64,000 bases of DNA from Pediococcus claussenii ATCC BAA-344 (GCF_000237995.1 NC_016605.1:434001-498000); one strand, 5' to 3'. Counted from the first letter of the stretch, positions 9,834-19,679 are shown. The notes: generated by a model from the letters alone, not told the origin. Made by a program: numbers and translations.

Positions 9834-9862
9834 TTTACAAATTAATGGTCATGCAATATAAT
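9834..9862 (+). promoter_or_regulatory. Promoter of the purine permease gene
   Basis: TTTACA at 9834-9839, a 17-base spacer and TATAAT at 9857-9862. Confidence 0.7.
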
Positions 9863-9910
9863 TGATGTTGAATTTAAAACAATAAACACGAACAAACGAG
9901 GAGAAAACTA

Positions 9911-11218
9911 GTGAACTCAATTGCAAAATATTTTAAGTTTTCCGAATTAAAAACAAATTACCGAACAGAAATAATTGCAGGATTAACAACTTATATTTCA
10001 ATGGTTTATATTATGTTTGTTAATCCAAACGTTTTAGGAGCGTCTGGAATGGATAAGGGAGCTGTTTTTACGGCAACCGGATTAGCGAGTGCATTTGGAT
10101 GTATGTTAATGGGGATTTTAGCCAACTATCCGATTGCATCGGCACCAGCGCTGGGCATTAACGCATTCTTTGCTTATTCAGTATCAATTGGTATGAAGGT
10201 TCCTTGGCAAACAGCTTTAGCAGGTGTGTTTGTTGCCTCACTTATTTTTATTTTGATTACAGCACTCAAGTTGAGGGAACGAATTATCAATGCAATTCCA
10301 TCTGATTTGAAATACGCAATTTCGGCAGGAATTGGTTTGTTTATTGCATTTTTAGGACTACACGATGGTGGGATTATTGTTCCTAATAAGGATACTTTAG
10401 TTGGTCTAGGATCGTTTAGCGTTGGTTCAACTTGGTTAACAGTTTTTGGTTTGATCATTACAGTTGTTTTGATGTTACGCAATGTACCTGGAGCAATTTT
10501 TGTCGGTATGGTAGGAACAACAATCTTGGGACTTATTACAGGTCTGATTCATATGCCATCCTCGGTTGTCTCTGAAATTCCAAGTATTAAACCAACTTTT
10601 TTAACGGCATTAACACATGTTAAGGACATTAATACGCTTCAATTATGGGTGGTAGTTCTGACATTCTTGTTAGTAACGTTCTTTGATACAGCTGGAACAC
10701 TTGTTGCTTTGGCTACACAGGCAGGTTTTATGCAGAATAATAAAATGCCTCGTGTCGGAAGGGCCTTGGCTTCAGATTCAACAGCAATGTTGTTTGGCTC
10801 ATTAGTAGGGACTTCTCCAGTTGGCGCATTCGTAGAGTCATCCGCAGGAATTGCTGTTGGTGGCCGGAGTGGGTTCACAGCGGTTACAACGGGAATTTTC
10901 TTTATTCTTGGATTGTTTTTCTCTCCACTATTGGTTGTTGTAACTACACAAGTAACAGCGCCAGCCTTGATCATTGTTGGTGTATTGATGGCCCAATCAA
11001 CTCGACAAATTGCCTGGGATAAGTTTGAAATTGCAGTTCCTGCATTTTTAATAATGATTGGAATGCCATTAACATATAGTATTTCGGACGGAATTGCTTT
11101 AGGTTTCATTATGTATCCAATTGCAATGATTGCTGCAAAACGGGGAAAAGAAGTCCATCCATTAATGTACGCATTATTCTTCGTGTTTATTGGATTTATG
11201 GCAATTCTAAATAAATAA
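9911..11218 (+). CDS. NCS2-family purine permease, AzgA type
   Basis: A 435-residue transporter with about 12-14 membrane spans. It resembles the AzgA/PbuG branch that takes up adenine, guanine and hypoxanthine: the N-terminal YRTEIIAGLTTYISMVYIMFVNP region, the FFDTAGT motif in the middle and the SPVGAFVESSAG segment are characteristic. Upstream PurBox-like sites point to PurR control and support a purine substrate over uracil. GTG start at 9911 after GAGGAGAAAACTA. Confidence 0.9.
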   Translation: MNSIAKYFKFSELKTNYRTEIIAGLTTYISMVYIMFVNPNVLGASGMDKGAVFTATGLASAFGCMLMGILANYPIASAPALGINAFFAYSVSIGMKVPWQTALAGVFVASLIFILITALKLRERIINAIPSDLKYAISAGIGLFIAFLGLHDGGIIVPNKDTLVGLGSFSVGSTWLTVFGLIITVVLMLRNVPGAIFVGMVGTTILGLITGLIHMPSSVVSEIPSIKPTFLTALTHVKDINTLQLWVVVLTFLLVTFFDTAGTLVALATQAGFMQNNKMPRVGRALASDSTAMLFGSLVGTSPVGAFVESSAGIAVGGRSGFTAVTTGIFFILGLFFSPLLVVVTTQVTAPALIIVGVLMAQSTRQIAWDKFEIAVPAFLIMIGMPLTYSISDGIALGFIMYPIAMIAAKRGKEVHPLMYALFFVFIGFMAILNK

Positions 11219-11340
11219 TAATTAATTTAAATCAGTTTTAGCAAAGCCCAGTTTGTGGTTAGCTAGAACTTTTTTATTTGGCGGTGTAATTCGTAAATAA
11301 TAATCAGTTATAATGGAACAAAAAGAGAATGAGGAATGAT

Positions 11341-12150
11341 ATGGCAAATAAGTTTTACGCGGTCCGCAAGGGTAAGAAAACTGGAATTTTTTCAACATGG
11401 GATGAAACGCAAAAACAAGTAGCAGGTTTTTCGGGTGCTGAATTTAAGAGCTTTAAAACAAAATCAGAGGCACAAAGTTGGTTAGAAGGAACAGTATTCA
11501 AAAATGATGCGAGAAAGTCAGAAAGCTCAAATTTGATGCAAACGGTTTTGTATACGGATGGCGGATCAAGAAACACGGGAAATATTAAAGGTGGCCATGT
11601 ACGATCTGAAGATTTTGCGGCATGGGCATATCTTCTTGAGGGACATGGGAAAAAGTTTTCAGAATCGGATGGGGAACAAGGTGCAACCAACAATCGCATG
11701 GAGATAATGGCCTTGATTAAAGGGCTAGAAGCAATACAAACGCATTTTAGTGAAGATGAACCTGTTTTGGTTGTCTCTGATTCTAAGTATGTTCTTGATG
11801 CCATCAATCAAAATTGGTTACGAGGATGGGCGCGTAATGCATGGAAAAAAAGTGATGGAAACACAGTTGCAAATAAGGAACTATGGCAAAAGGTTTGGAA
11901 ACAGCTACAGAACTTTAAACATTTAGAATTTAAATGGACAAAAGGACATGCATCGAATGAAGGTAATGTTTTTGTAGACGAATTGTTGAATAAAACAATG
12001 GATCAGATGGTGGACAATACAAAGGCGCAAAGCAATAGTGAAAAGACAAGAAAAATAGATAAAGAAATCCCACCAGCCAAGAGCAATATTGATAAATCAG
12101 TTAACGACTTATCAAAAAGTTTTAGACAAATGGGATTATTTAAACACTAG
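11341..12150 (+). CDS. rnhA: Ribonuclease HI with N-terminal hybrid-binding domain
   Basis: A 269-residue enzyme that cuts RNA in RNA-DNA hybrids. Residues 1-50 form the caulimovirus-viroplasmin-like hybrid-binding domain (KFYAVRKGKKTGIF, then FKTKSEAQSWL). The RNase H domain follows with the acidic active-site residues in LYTDGGSR, NRMEIMALI and VVSDSKYVL, and a late HASNEGN-VDEL segment. The last 60 residues are charged and poorly conserved. I chose the ATG at 11341 (GAGGAATGAT-ATG) over an ATG 12 bases upstream. The stop overlaps that of the converging acetyltransferase gene. Confidence 0.9.
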   Translation: MANKFYAVRKGKKTGIFSTWDETQKQVAGFSGAEFKSFKTKSEAQSWLEGTVFKNDARKSESSNLMQTVLYTDGGSRNTGNIKGGHVRSEDFAAWAYLLEGHGKKFSESDGEQGATNNRMEIMALIKGLEAIQTHFSEDEPVLVVSDSKYVLDAINQNWLRGWARNAWKKSDGNTVANKELWQKVWKQLQNFKHLEFKWTKGHASNEGNVFVDELLNKTMDQMVDNTKAQSNSEKTRKIDKEIPPAKSNIDKSVNDLSKSFRQMGLFKH

Positions 12151-12656
12151 TCATCTTCAATTTGAAAATGAAGGTATTGAGTGTCACTTTTTTTTACAAT
12201 GCTAAATCCGGCCTTCTCAAGTAAATGGACGGATATCTTATTTTTAGGTAAGGTAAGAGCTTGAAGCTTTTTTAAATGAAGTTCATCAAAAACGAATAAC
12301 ACCATGCGGGTCAAAACTTCTTGCATAACGCCCTTATTTTGATGCTGGGGTAAGATTTCAAAGCGAATTATGGCAGAATCATGGTCGAAATCCCAGATGG
12401 CTACCATACCTAAGAACTCCCCAGTGTGTTTATCAGAGATTCCCCAAATAAGGGCCTGATTGTTCATTACCAAACGCATCATATTATTGACATAACCAGT
12501 TGTATCAACAATGGTTTCATCAATATCACGATCACTGTCTGCAGCAATACGGCGATTATGGCGAAGCTCAAAAACGTCACGAACTTTACTCATGGTTAGC
12601 CAGTCTAAAACGAACTTGTTTGTATATATTGGATGATAATGTTCAAAATTTTGCAT
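12147..12656 (-). CDS. GNAT-family acetyltransferase, RimJ/RimL-like
   Basis: A 169-residue N-acetyltransferase. The acetyl-CoA motif region reads RFEILPQHQNKGVMQEVLTR, followed by LHLKKLQALTLPKNKISVHLLEKAGF, which is typical of RimJ/RimL relatives acting on protein N-termini or small amines. The substrate is unknown. The start is the ATG at 12656 with CGAGG 8 bases upstream; a GTG at 12665 overlaps that site. It converges on rnhA with overlapping stop codons (CTAG), so no terminator separates them. Confidence 0.85.
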   Translation of the reverse strand: MQNFEHYHPIYTNKFVLDWLTMSKVRDVFELRHNRRIAADSDRDIDETIVDTTGYVNNMMRLVMNNQALIWGISDKHTGEFLGMVAIWDFDHDSAIIRFEILPQHQNKGVMQEVLTRMVLFVFDELHLKKLQALTLPKNKISVHLLEKAGFSIVKKSDTQYLHFQIEDD

Positions 12657-12787
12657 AAATTGCACCTCGTTTGATCAATATTTATACAATACAATAAATT
12701 ACTAAACTATCAAAATAATATTGTTTGGAATTTGATGAGTATTGGTTTATTATAAGATAAAATTAAAGATTTGAAAGGGTGAGTGAT

Positions 12788-13168
12788 ATGGACATTAAGT
12801 TTGATGAAACGGCGATTAACAGGGTTAAACCACATTTAGGTAATAATAAGCGATTGCTTTTAACTTTTGAAGACGGTGTTGGTGCTTATTCACAACATGC
12901 TATGATTCATATGCAAGTACAATTTTCAATTAACATTATTTCTAATGATATGGCAATTGATGAATATGACACAACACTCACCTCTAATTTAGGGGACGTC
13001 TTGATTAAGGGATACTCTAAAGAAGACTTAGATGATGGTTTGGTTATTTCTTACAATGATAAATTGAACACTTTAACACTTACCGGAAACGGCGGAGTAA
13101 TAGATAGTAATCTTGGATTTATTGATTTTACGGATCCTAATGGGGTTAAGGAGAATCCTGCCCGCTAA
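12788..13168 (+). CDS. IscA/HesB-fold protein without cysteines
   Basis: A 126-residue protein resembling the iron-sulfur biosynthesis (HesB/IscA-like) family of lactobacilli. It contains no cysteine, so it cannot carry a cluster the way IscA does. A second member lies at 14579-14986, beyond the MFS gene. GTG at 12779 is possible, but the ATG at 12788 has the better spacing from GAAAGGG. Function unknown. Confidence 0.65.
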   Translation: MDIKFDETAINRVKPHLGNNKRLLLTFEDGVGAYSQHAMIHMQVQFSINIISNDMAIDEYDTTLTSNLGDVLIKGYSKEDLDDGLVISYNDKLNTLTLTGNGGVIDSNLGFIDFTDPNGVKENPAR

Positions 13169-13239
13169 TTTTTAATGCTACCTTCGCCTGTTTGCCAATG
13201 TCATTAACACTGACGATTAAAGGGACGGAGGTTTTTTTA

Positions 13240-14427
13240 TTGGAAAATCAAATTACACAAAAGAAATTTAGCTGGTCACTCTTTCTTAGTCCATTTGTGT
13301 CACGATTGGGTGATGAGCTATTTATTTTCGGATTGAATTGGTTCATTGTACAGGCTACTGGGCAAGCAGCATTGCTGGGAATAGTGCAAGGAATTGGTGG
13401 GGTTATATTAGTTTTTGGGGATTTAATTGCTGGCCCAATTGTGGATCGGTATAATCGTAAAAAAATAATGCTAACTTCTGATTTGGTCAGTTTTATTGCT
13501 TGCCTTATTGCTGCAGCAACTGTTGACGTAAAAGAACCCATTTTTTATCAATTAGTATTATTAACTGTTGTGATGGATATTGGCTTGGCATTTAATTTTC
13601 CAGCAGCTAAGGCAGTCGTTCCAGAAGTTATTGTTCCAACTGCATTGGCCAGATTTAATTCAATGGCTAACTCGGGAACAATGCTCGCCCAAGTTTTAGC
13701 ACCATTAGTCGGTGGTTTTCTGTTGACGATTAGTTGGATTGACTTTAGAACATTTTTATTGTTTAACGCTTTCTCCTTCTTATTATCGTTTGTAATTACT
13801 TATGCTTTAAAATACCAACAAAAAACAAAGTTGGTAGAAAGCTTGCCGATTTTACGAAGTTTACGTGACGGATTAGCGTATATAAAGAAGGTCCCAGATT
13901 TATTTCGCTTAATTGTGTTTGAAGGCTTTTTCGCAGCCTTTGTAGCTGGGTTTTCGCTATTACTCCCATATGAAATTGATCGTTATTATCATGGAGATGA
14001 GAAACTTTATAGTTATGTTTTGACGGCTTTCGCGATTGGCGGGTTAATGGGGGCTCTTGGTTCTTCACTGAGTAAACGGGAACCACATATTCGACAAAAC
14101 TATTTTGATGCGGGGATACTTGCTGCTGGAAGTTTGCTGGCAGCTTTGTTTCAGTCATATCCTGTTTTATTGGCCGCAGCTTTCGTGATTGGTTTGTTTA
14201 TGTCCCTTTACGGAATTCGATTAATGACGATTGTACAGCAGATCGTGTCAACGGACATGTTAGGACGCGTTTTTTCAATTTGGTTTTTGATCTTTGATAG
14301 CGTAATGCCACTAAGCTCGTTTGTATTCGGATTTGTAGCAGATGCTTTACATCATGCAACTTTTTATGTACTATCACTTTTGATTGCTGTAGGACTTGTT
14401 TTGGTAATTTGTATGAAGAAACGATAG
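13240..14427 (+). CDS. MFS transporter, enterobactin/macrolide exporter type
   Basis: A 395-residue major facilitator protein with about 12 spans. It begins with the LSPFVSRLGDELFIFGLNWFIVQ helix and the loop GPIVDRYNRKKIM (motif A, D-R-x-x-R/K). It resembles the MefA/EntS-like exporters of Firmicutes. The substrate is unknown. The best start is the TTG at 13240 (GGAGG-TTTTTTTA-TTG); the frame is open further upstream but has no ribosome site there. Confidence 0.83.
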   Translation: MENQITQKKFSWSLFLSPFVSRLGDELFIFGLNWFIVQATGQAALLGIVQGIGGVILVFGDLIAGPIVDRYNRKKIMLTSDLVSFIACLIAAATVDVKEPIFYQLVLLTVVMDIGLAFNFPAAKAVVPEVIVPTALARFNSMANSGTMLAQVLAPLVGGFLLTISWIDFRTFLLFNAFSFLLSFVITYALKYQQKTKLVESLPILRSLRDGLAYIKKVPDLFRLIVFEGFFAAFVAGFSLLLPYEIDRYYHGDEKLYSYVLTAFAIGGLMGALGSSLSKREPHIRQNYFDAGILAAGSLLAALFQSYPVLLAAAFVIGLFMSLYGIRLMTIVQQIVSTDMLGRVFSIWFLIFDSVMPLSSFVFGFVADALHHATFYVLSLLIAVGLVLVICMKKR

Positions 14428-14494
14428 GCTTTTCTCCATACTTTTGGACGAATAGTAATGATAATAATACAAGCGTAAGTTTTAATCATACTAA

Positions 14495-14534
14495 AAAACC
14501 CTGAATAATGATGCTCTTCATTGTTCAGGGTTAT
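14495..14534 (-). terminator. Terminator of the second IscA-fold gene
   Basis: AACCCTGAATAATGA pairs with TCATTGTTCAGGGTT. Read on the minus strand the stem is followed by six Ts. Confidence 0.8.
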
Positions 14535-14578
14535 CTATATATAGTTTACGATTAGTCAATAATTGGTATTGCTCGAAA

Positions 14579-14986
14579 TTAGCAAATGTTATTTCCAATT
14601 GCTTTCATTTCTTTACGTTTTTCTTCGGTGCTTAAGTTTTCATCAGGGTGATAGTTAGTAACTGTTACGGCACCATCAAGGATACCACCGTTATCGCTTA
14701 GTTTAAGGATACCCATCTTATAATCAAGTGCCAGACCTTCACCTAAAAATGTTAATTCTTCTTTTCCGGTTGTTAGGTTAACATTTTGATCATTATCAAT
14801 TGCAGTGCTGTAATCATCATCAGCCACTGGAGAAATAACGATTTGGTATTTATTGCCAACCGCACAGGATCCACCTAGTTTTGAAAATTTACTGGATCCG
14901 TCATCAAGTGCTAGAAAAATGTGCTGACCGTCAATGCCCTTAGATTTTAGATATTCAAATGCGTTTGGTTTAATATTTAGTTTCAT
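14579..14986 (-). CDS. IscA/HesB-fold protein
   Basis: A 135-residue paralogue of the protein at 12788-13168. It shares the pattern of an LxLDDG-like early strand and a late GGILDGAV segment. It has two cysteines, one in GGSCAVGN and one as the last residue, not the three-cysteine set of true IscA. Start at the ATG at 14986 after GGGAGGGATTTATT. Function unknown; monocistronic with its own terminator. Confidence 0.7.
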   Translation of the reverse strand: MKLNIKPNAFEYLKSKGIDGQHIFLALDDGSSKFSKLGGSCAVGNKYQIVISPVADDDYSTAIDNDQNVNLTTGKEELTFLGEGLALDYKMGILKLSDNGGILDGAVTVTNYHPDENLSTEEKRKEMKAIGNNIC

Positions 14987-15134
14987 AATAAATCCCTCCC
15001 TCAATGTTCTTAATTTTACTCTGTTTTTTCTATAAAACTAATATTTTGCTTGGATTTTTAAATTGGTATAGTTTTAAGCCGAAAATTGAATTATGATATA
15101 TTATTTTTAATCAAAAGTATGCAAGGAGAGTCTG

Positions 15135-15515
15135 ATGGATTTTAAAACAATTGATCATGTTGCTATTATTGGATCTAATTACGATGTAATGAAGGAATTT
15201 TACGTTTTAAAGCTCGGAATGGAAGTAATTAAGGAAACTGTTAGAGCAAAAAAGAATGATATAAAAATTGATTTAAGATTTGGAGAATTAACCTTCGAAT
15301 TATTTATTAAGAATGATGCTCCAGAAAGAATTACGCACCCGGAAGCTAAGGGACTGCGCCATGTTTCATTTCACACTGATAATATTGAAAATGATATCGC
15401 TGAATTAAAAGAAAAGGGAGTAAGAGTTGAGGCAGTCCGGAGAGATGAATTAAATAACCGTAAAATGACATTTTTCTTTGATCCAGAAGGATTGCCATGG
15501 GAATTACATGAGTAA
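15135..15515 (+). CDS. VOC-family protein (glyoxalase fold)
   Basis: A 126-residue vicinal-oxygen-chelate protein, in size and sequence like the small YaeR-type proteins of Firmicutes. Likely metal ligands are His in the first strand (IDHVAI), Glu in LTFELF, His in LRHVSFHT and Glu in PWELHE. These proteins are lyases or isomerases; the substrate is not known. Start after AAGGAGAGTCTG. Confidence 0.82.
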   Translation: MDFKTIDHVAIIGSNYDVMKEFYVLKLGMEVIKETVRAKKNDIKIDLRFGELTFELFIKNDAPERITHPEAKGLRHVSFHTDNIENDIAELKEKGVRVEAVRRDELNNRKMTFFFDPEGLPWELHE

Positions 15516-15535
15516 GCAACATAATTTTATATACA

Positions 15536-15587
15536 AACAAGCCCCGAATGACAGATAAAACATTGTTATTCAGGGCTTGTTTTTTGC
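15536..15587 (+). terminator. Terminator after the VOC gene
   Basis: AACAAGCCCCGAATGACA pairs with TGTTATTCAGGGCTTGTT, followed by a T-run. Confidence 0.8.
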
Positions 15588-15608
15588 TTGCTTTAAAGGG
15601 ATTAATTT

Positions 15609-15842
15609 TTAAATTTTTTTAGATACCTTATAGGTGGTTACACCTGATTTAGTACTATCGTGAGCATCTTGCGCATAAAAAATGGCATATTCTTTACCAC
15701 TCTTGTCATCCGTTACCACAACGAGTTCCCGATCTTTAGCAGAATCTTTGTGTTTGAAAATTTGTCCTTTTTTAATGGCTTCATTGTAATCATGAAAATT
15801 ACCTAATGAGTCACCAGGATTAAAGAAAATAGTTTCGCTCAT
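15609..15842 (-). CDS. Small conserved-looking cytoplasmic protein, unknown
   Basis: A 77-residue acidic/lysine-rich protein with no membrane segment or cysteine. I do not recognise it. The ATG at 15842 has GGGAG nine bases upstream; the ATG at 15851 touches the site. Monocistronic. Confidence 0.6.
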   Translation of the reverse strand: MSETIFFNPGDSLGNFHDYNEAIKKGQIFKHKDSAKDRELVVVTDDKSGKEYAIFYAQDAHDSTKSGVTTYKVSKKI

Positions 15843-15904
15843 GAACAACATCTCCCTACTAACTTGGATAAGCTAAATATATCTAATAATTCATGAAAAC
15901 GCAA

Positions 15905-16693
15905 TCATAGTGCCCGTAGAATGTTAAAGATTTGTTCTCCAATTAATTGCATGCCATTATAAATTGCAATTCGATCGCTGGATGCAGAAGATAGGAATGC
16001 TAAGTCAATCTGATGATGATTAAAGATGTAGCGTGCAACATCGTGATCAACTTGGATACCTTCCCCGGTGTAATTCATGATAACAATTGGTAGTTGTGAA
16101 TATTCAAAGTAGCCACTGATTTTTGATTTATTTTGTTGGGAACGCAATAAGTAATTAATGAAAGATCGGGAAGTAGAATGTGAATCTAAAATATCTGACA
16201 TCAAATTAGAAGCATCTTGGCCAGAAATTAAATTATCATGGGTGCGATCAATATTGATTTCCTCTTTAAAAAAGCGTTCAAATGAGGTGTCTTGGTACTT
16301 ACTGTTTCGTAGCCACTGATTAATTGTGCCTGGCCCGACACTGCTAATTAAGAGATTGGCTGCCGAATCATCTTCAACTGTTAAAATTAAAGTTATCAAA
16401 TCACTTATTTTCCAATTTGAAATGGAGAGATGTGACAAGACACCCTTACCATTTACAATGCTTTGGGGCGCTGTTCCGATGAGTTGATCTAAGTTTAATC
16501 GTGTGTGATCGATTTCCTCAAAGAAATATTCAAGGATTAGTAATTTAGACAATCCGACCGCCGGATGCCTAAAATCTGGATTAAAGTTAATGAATTCCTT
16601 TCCGTCCAGTTTAACTTGTAAGGTCAGATTGCCTGGTAGGTCATGCAAAAGCTTAAAAATAATATTACGACTGTTTAAAAGTTGATTATTCAT
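15905..16693 (-). CDS. Class A beta-lactamase-fold serine hydrolase homologue with degenerate active site
   Basis: A 262-residue protein with the class A beta-lactamase/PBP-like layout. HPAVGLSKLLIL sits where the SxxK motif is expected, but the nucleophile place (residue 47) is glycine. VEDDSAANLLI occupies the SDN region and reads E-D-D. NYTG near residues 207-210 replaces KTG. It is therefore likely catalytically dead. There is no signal peptide, unlike secreted beta-lactamases. Start ATG 16693 after AAAGGAGTAACC. Role unknown; binding or regulatory use is conjecture. Confidence 0.7.
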   Translation of the reverse strand: MNNQLLNSRNIIFKLLHDLPGNLTLQVKLDGKEFINFNPDFRHPAVGLSKLLILEYFFEEIDHTRLNLDQLIGTAPQSIVNGKGVLSHLSISNWKISDLITLILTVEDDSAANLLISSVGPGTINQWLRNSKYQDTSFERFFKEEINIDRTHDNLISGQDASNLMSDILDSHSTSRSFINYLLRSQQNKSKISGYFEYSQLPIVIMNYTGEGIQVDHDVARYIFNHHQIDLAFLSSASSDRIAIYNGMQLIGEQIFNILRAL

Positions 16694-16889
16694 GGTTACT
16701 CCTTTAAATAGATGCTCAATAATCTTATTATACATGCAAATTAATATCGACAGGTAAATGTAATTTTATCGGGCGCTTTTGCGCTTATCGGGTCGTTTTT
16801 GGTCCACGCGGGACATTTTTTGAAAAAAGTTTTATTTTTTTTATTTTGAAAAGAATTAGCATGAAAACTTGAGGATAAAGGAATTTTAC

Positions 16890-16903
16890 AGAAAGCGGTT
16901 TCA
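16890..16903 (+). promoter_or_regulatory. cre-like site upstream of adhE
   Basis: AGAAAGCGGTTTCA matches the catabolite-responsive consensus TGNAANCGNTNNCA at all but the first base. It suggests CcpA control of adhE. Confidence 0.55.
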
Positions 16904-16943
16904 TAAAACTGCTGAAATTGCAATCTATTTGTTTTTGAAAGCC

Positions 16944-16971
16944 TTTACTTTGAAAAAGCAGTTGATATAAT
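16944..16971 (+). promoter_or_regulatory. Probable adhE promoter
   Basis: TTTACT at 16944-16949, a 16-base spacer and TATAAT at 16966-16971. Apart from this and the cre-like site, I see nothing else in the gap from 16694 to 17017. Confidence 0.5.
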
Positions 16972-17017
16972 TACCTCGTAAAATAAAATAAGATTTACCC
17001 CAAAGAGGAGGATTATT

Positions 17018-19622
17018 ATGGCTGTAGCAGAAAAGAAAGCAAAGAAAACACAATCAGTAGAAAACTACTATTGATGAGATGGTTTCACGCTCGCACGTAG
17101 CACTCGATAAGTTGGAAAGTTTTACTCAAGAACAAGTCGATAAGATTTGTGAAGCGGTTGCTTTGGCAGGACTGGAAAATCACATGAAGTTAGCCAAAAT
17201 GGCTGTTGAAGAAACGGGCCGTGGTGTGGTTGAAGACAAAGCTATTAAAAATATATACGCTAGTGAATATATTTGGAACAGTATCCGTAATGATAAAACT
17301 GTTGGAATTATTAATGATGATGATGAGAAACAAATCATTGAAATTGCAGAGCCTCTTGGGGTAATTGCAGGAGTAACACCAGTAACAAACCCAACATCAA
17401 CAGTTGTTTTCAAAACATTACTTGCCTTGAAAACGCGAAACACAATTATTTTTGGATTCCATCCACAAGCACAAAAGTCTTGTGTTGAAACAGGAAAGAT
17501 TTTAGAAAAAGCTGCAGTTGAGGCTGGTGCACCTGAAAATTCAATTCAATGGATTGAAGAACCAAGCATTGAAGCAACTAACGCTCTAATGAATAACGAT
17601 GGTGTGGCTTCAGTTTTAGCTACAGGTGGTCCTGGCATGGTTAAAGCGGCATATTCAACTGGAAAACCAGCACTTGGTGTTGGCCCTGGTAATGGTCCGG
17701 CATATATTGAAAAATCTGCAAACATTAAGCGTTCAGTTAATGATATTGTTCTTTCAAAAACATTTGATAACGGTATGGTTTGTGCATCTGAAAATAGTGC
17801 AGTTGTGGATGCTGAAATTTACAATGAAGTTAAAAAAGAATTTCAAGCGCTCGGATGTTATTTTGTAAAGAAGAGTGAAATTGACGCACTCTCAGAAACT
17901 GTTATGGATCCAGAACGTCATACGGTTCGCGGCCCAATTGCTGGTAAGAGTGCTTTCACTATTGCTAAGATGGCTGGTATTGATGTTCCAGAAGATACTA
18001 AAGTTTTGATTGCTGAGATCAATGGTGTTGGCGTTGACTATCCATTATCAGGTGAGAAACTTTCACCAGTTCTTTCAATGTACAAGGTAAAGGGACATGA
18101 TGAAGCATTTGAACGGTGTGAAGAGTTATTGAATTATGGTGGACTTGGTCATACTGCAGCATTACACACAACCGATGACAATTTAATTACTGAGTTTGGA
18201 CTTCGTATGAAGGCATGTCGTATTTTGGTTAATACACCATCAGCCATTGGTGGTATTGGTAATATCTATAACAATATGGTTCCATCATTAACATTAGGAA
18301 CAGGATCATATGGTAAAAACTCAATTTCACATAACGTAACAGATTTTGATTTACTAAATATTAAAACAATAGCTAAGCGTCGCAATAATATGCAGTGGGT
18401 GAAGCTCCCCCCAAAAGTATACTTCGAGCGAAACTCGATTCGTTATTTGGAGACAATGGAAGGTATTAAGAAAGCATTTATCGTTTGTGACCCTGGAATG
18501 ATGAAGTTAGGTTTTACCGACCGCGTTGTTGCCGAATTAAACAAACGTGTTGACGCTCCTGAAATTGAAATTTTCTCTGATGTTGAACCTAACCCTTCAA
18601 CTAATACAGTTTATCGTGGTGTTGATCAAATGCGCTCGTTTGAACCAGATACAATTATTGCGCTTGGTGGTGGTTCAGCGATGGATGCTGCTAAGGGCAT
18701 GTGGTTATTCTATGAACATCCAGAGGCATCATTCATGGCCGCAAAACAGAAGTATTTAGATATTCGTAAACGTACCTATAAAGTACCAACCCCAAGTAAG
18801 GCTAAGTATATCGGTATTCCAACAACATCAGGTACTGGATCAGAAGTTACACCATTTGCTGTTATTACGGATTCGGAAACCCATGTTAAATATCCAATTG
18901 CTGATTATGCCTTAACACCAGATGTTGCAATCGTGGATTCTCAATTTATCGAAACTGTACCACCACGCACAACAGCGCTAACAGGACTAGATGTGATCTG
19001 TCATGCAACTGAATCATTTGTATCTGTGATGGCAACGGATTACACAAAGGGATGGTCACTACAAGCCCTTAAATTAGCATTTAAATATTTGAAGCCTGCG
19101 TATGATGGTGACTTGGTAGCTCGTCAAAAAATGCACGATGCTTCAACAATTGCTGGTATGGCCTTTGCTAATGCGTTCTTAGGAATTAATCATTCAATCG
19201 CTCACAAGCTTGGTGGTGAGTTCGACTTACCACATGGTTTGTGTATTGCAATGACATATCCACATGTTATTCGCTACAACGCTAAGACACCTCGTAAGTT
19301 GGCTATGTGGCCACTGTATGAACACTTTACGGCTGATGAAGATTATGCTGAAATTGCTCGCTACCTTGGGTTAAAGGGTCGAACAACGGAAGAACTAGTT
19401 GAAAGCCTCTCACAGGCCTATATCGATTTGGCACACAGCATGGATGTAAACTTGAGCTTGAAAGGTAATGGCGTTACTAAAGAACATTTTGATAAATCTG
19501 CGCAAAAATTAGCCGAGTTATCATATGAAGATCAATGCACACCGGCTAACCCTAAAGAGCCACTTATTTCTGAGTTGAAAGAAATTATCGACAAGGAATA
19601 TGAAGGCATTGATGTTGAATAG
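17018..19622 (+). CDS. adhE: Bifunctional acetaldehyde/alcohol dehydrogenase, with N-terminal frameshift
   Basis: Converts acetyl-CoA to acetaldehyde and then to ethanol, regenerating NAD+. The aldehyde dehydrogenase domain (first ~440 residues) has the active cysteine in DNGMVCASENS. The iron-dependent alcohol dehydrogenase domain follows with GGGSAMDAAKG, GINHSIAHKLGG and DLPHGLCIA. The strong ribosome site (AAAGAGGAGG) precedes the ATG at 17018, but that frame stops at TGA 17072-17074 after 18 codons. Dropping one A from the AAAA run at 17061-17064 restores VETTIDEMV and joins the long frame. As sequenced, the uninterrupted frame begins at ATG 17079 (847 residues). This is either a real frameshift with possible reinitiation or a sequencing error. 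Confidence 0.9.
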
Positions 19623-19638
19623 CAATAAGTAATTAAAA

Positions 19639-19679
19639 TCTGGTTTTGGAGGGACTATTTCCCTCTAAACCAGTTTTTT
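19639..19679 (+). terminator. Terminator after adhE
   Basis: CTGGTTTTGGAGGGA pairs with TCCCTCTAAACCAG, then six Ts. The rest of the gap to 19876 is AT-rich, with no other clear feature. Confidence 0.85.
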
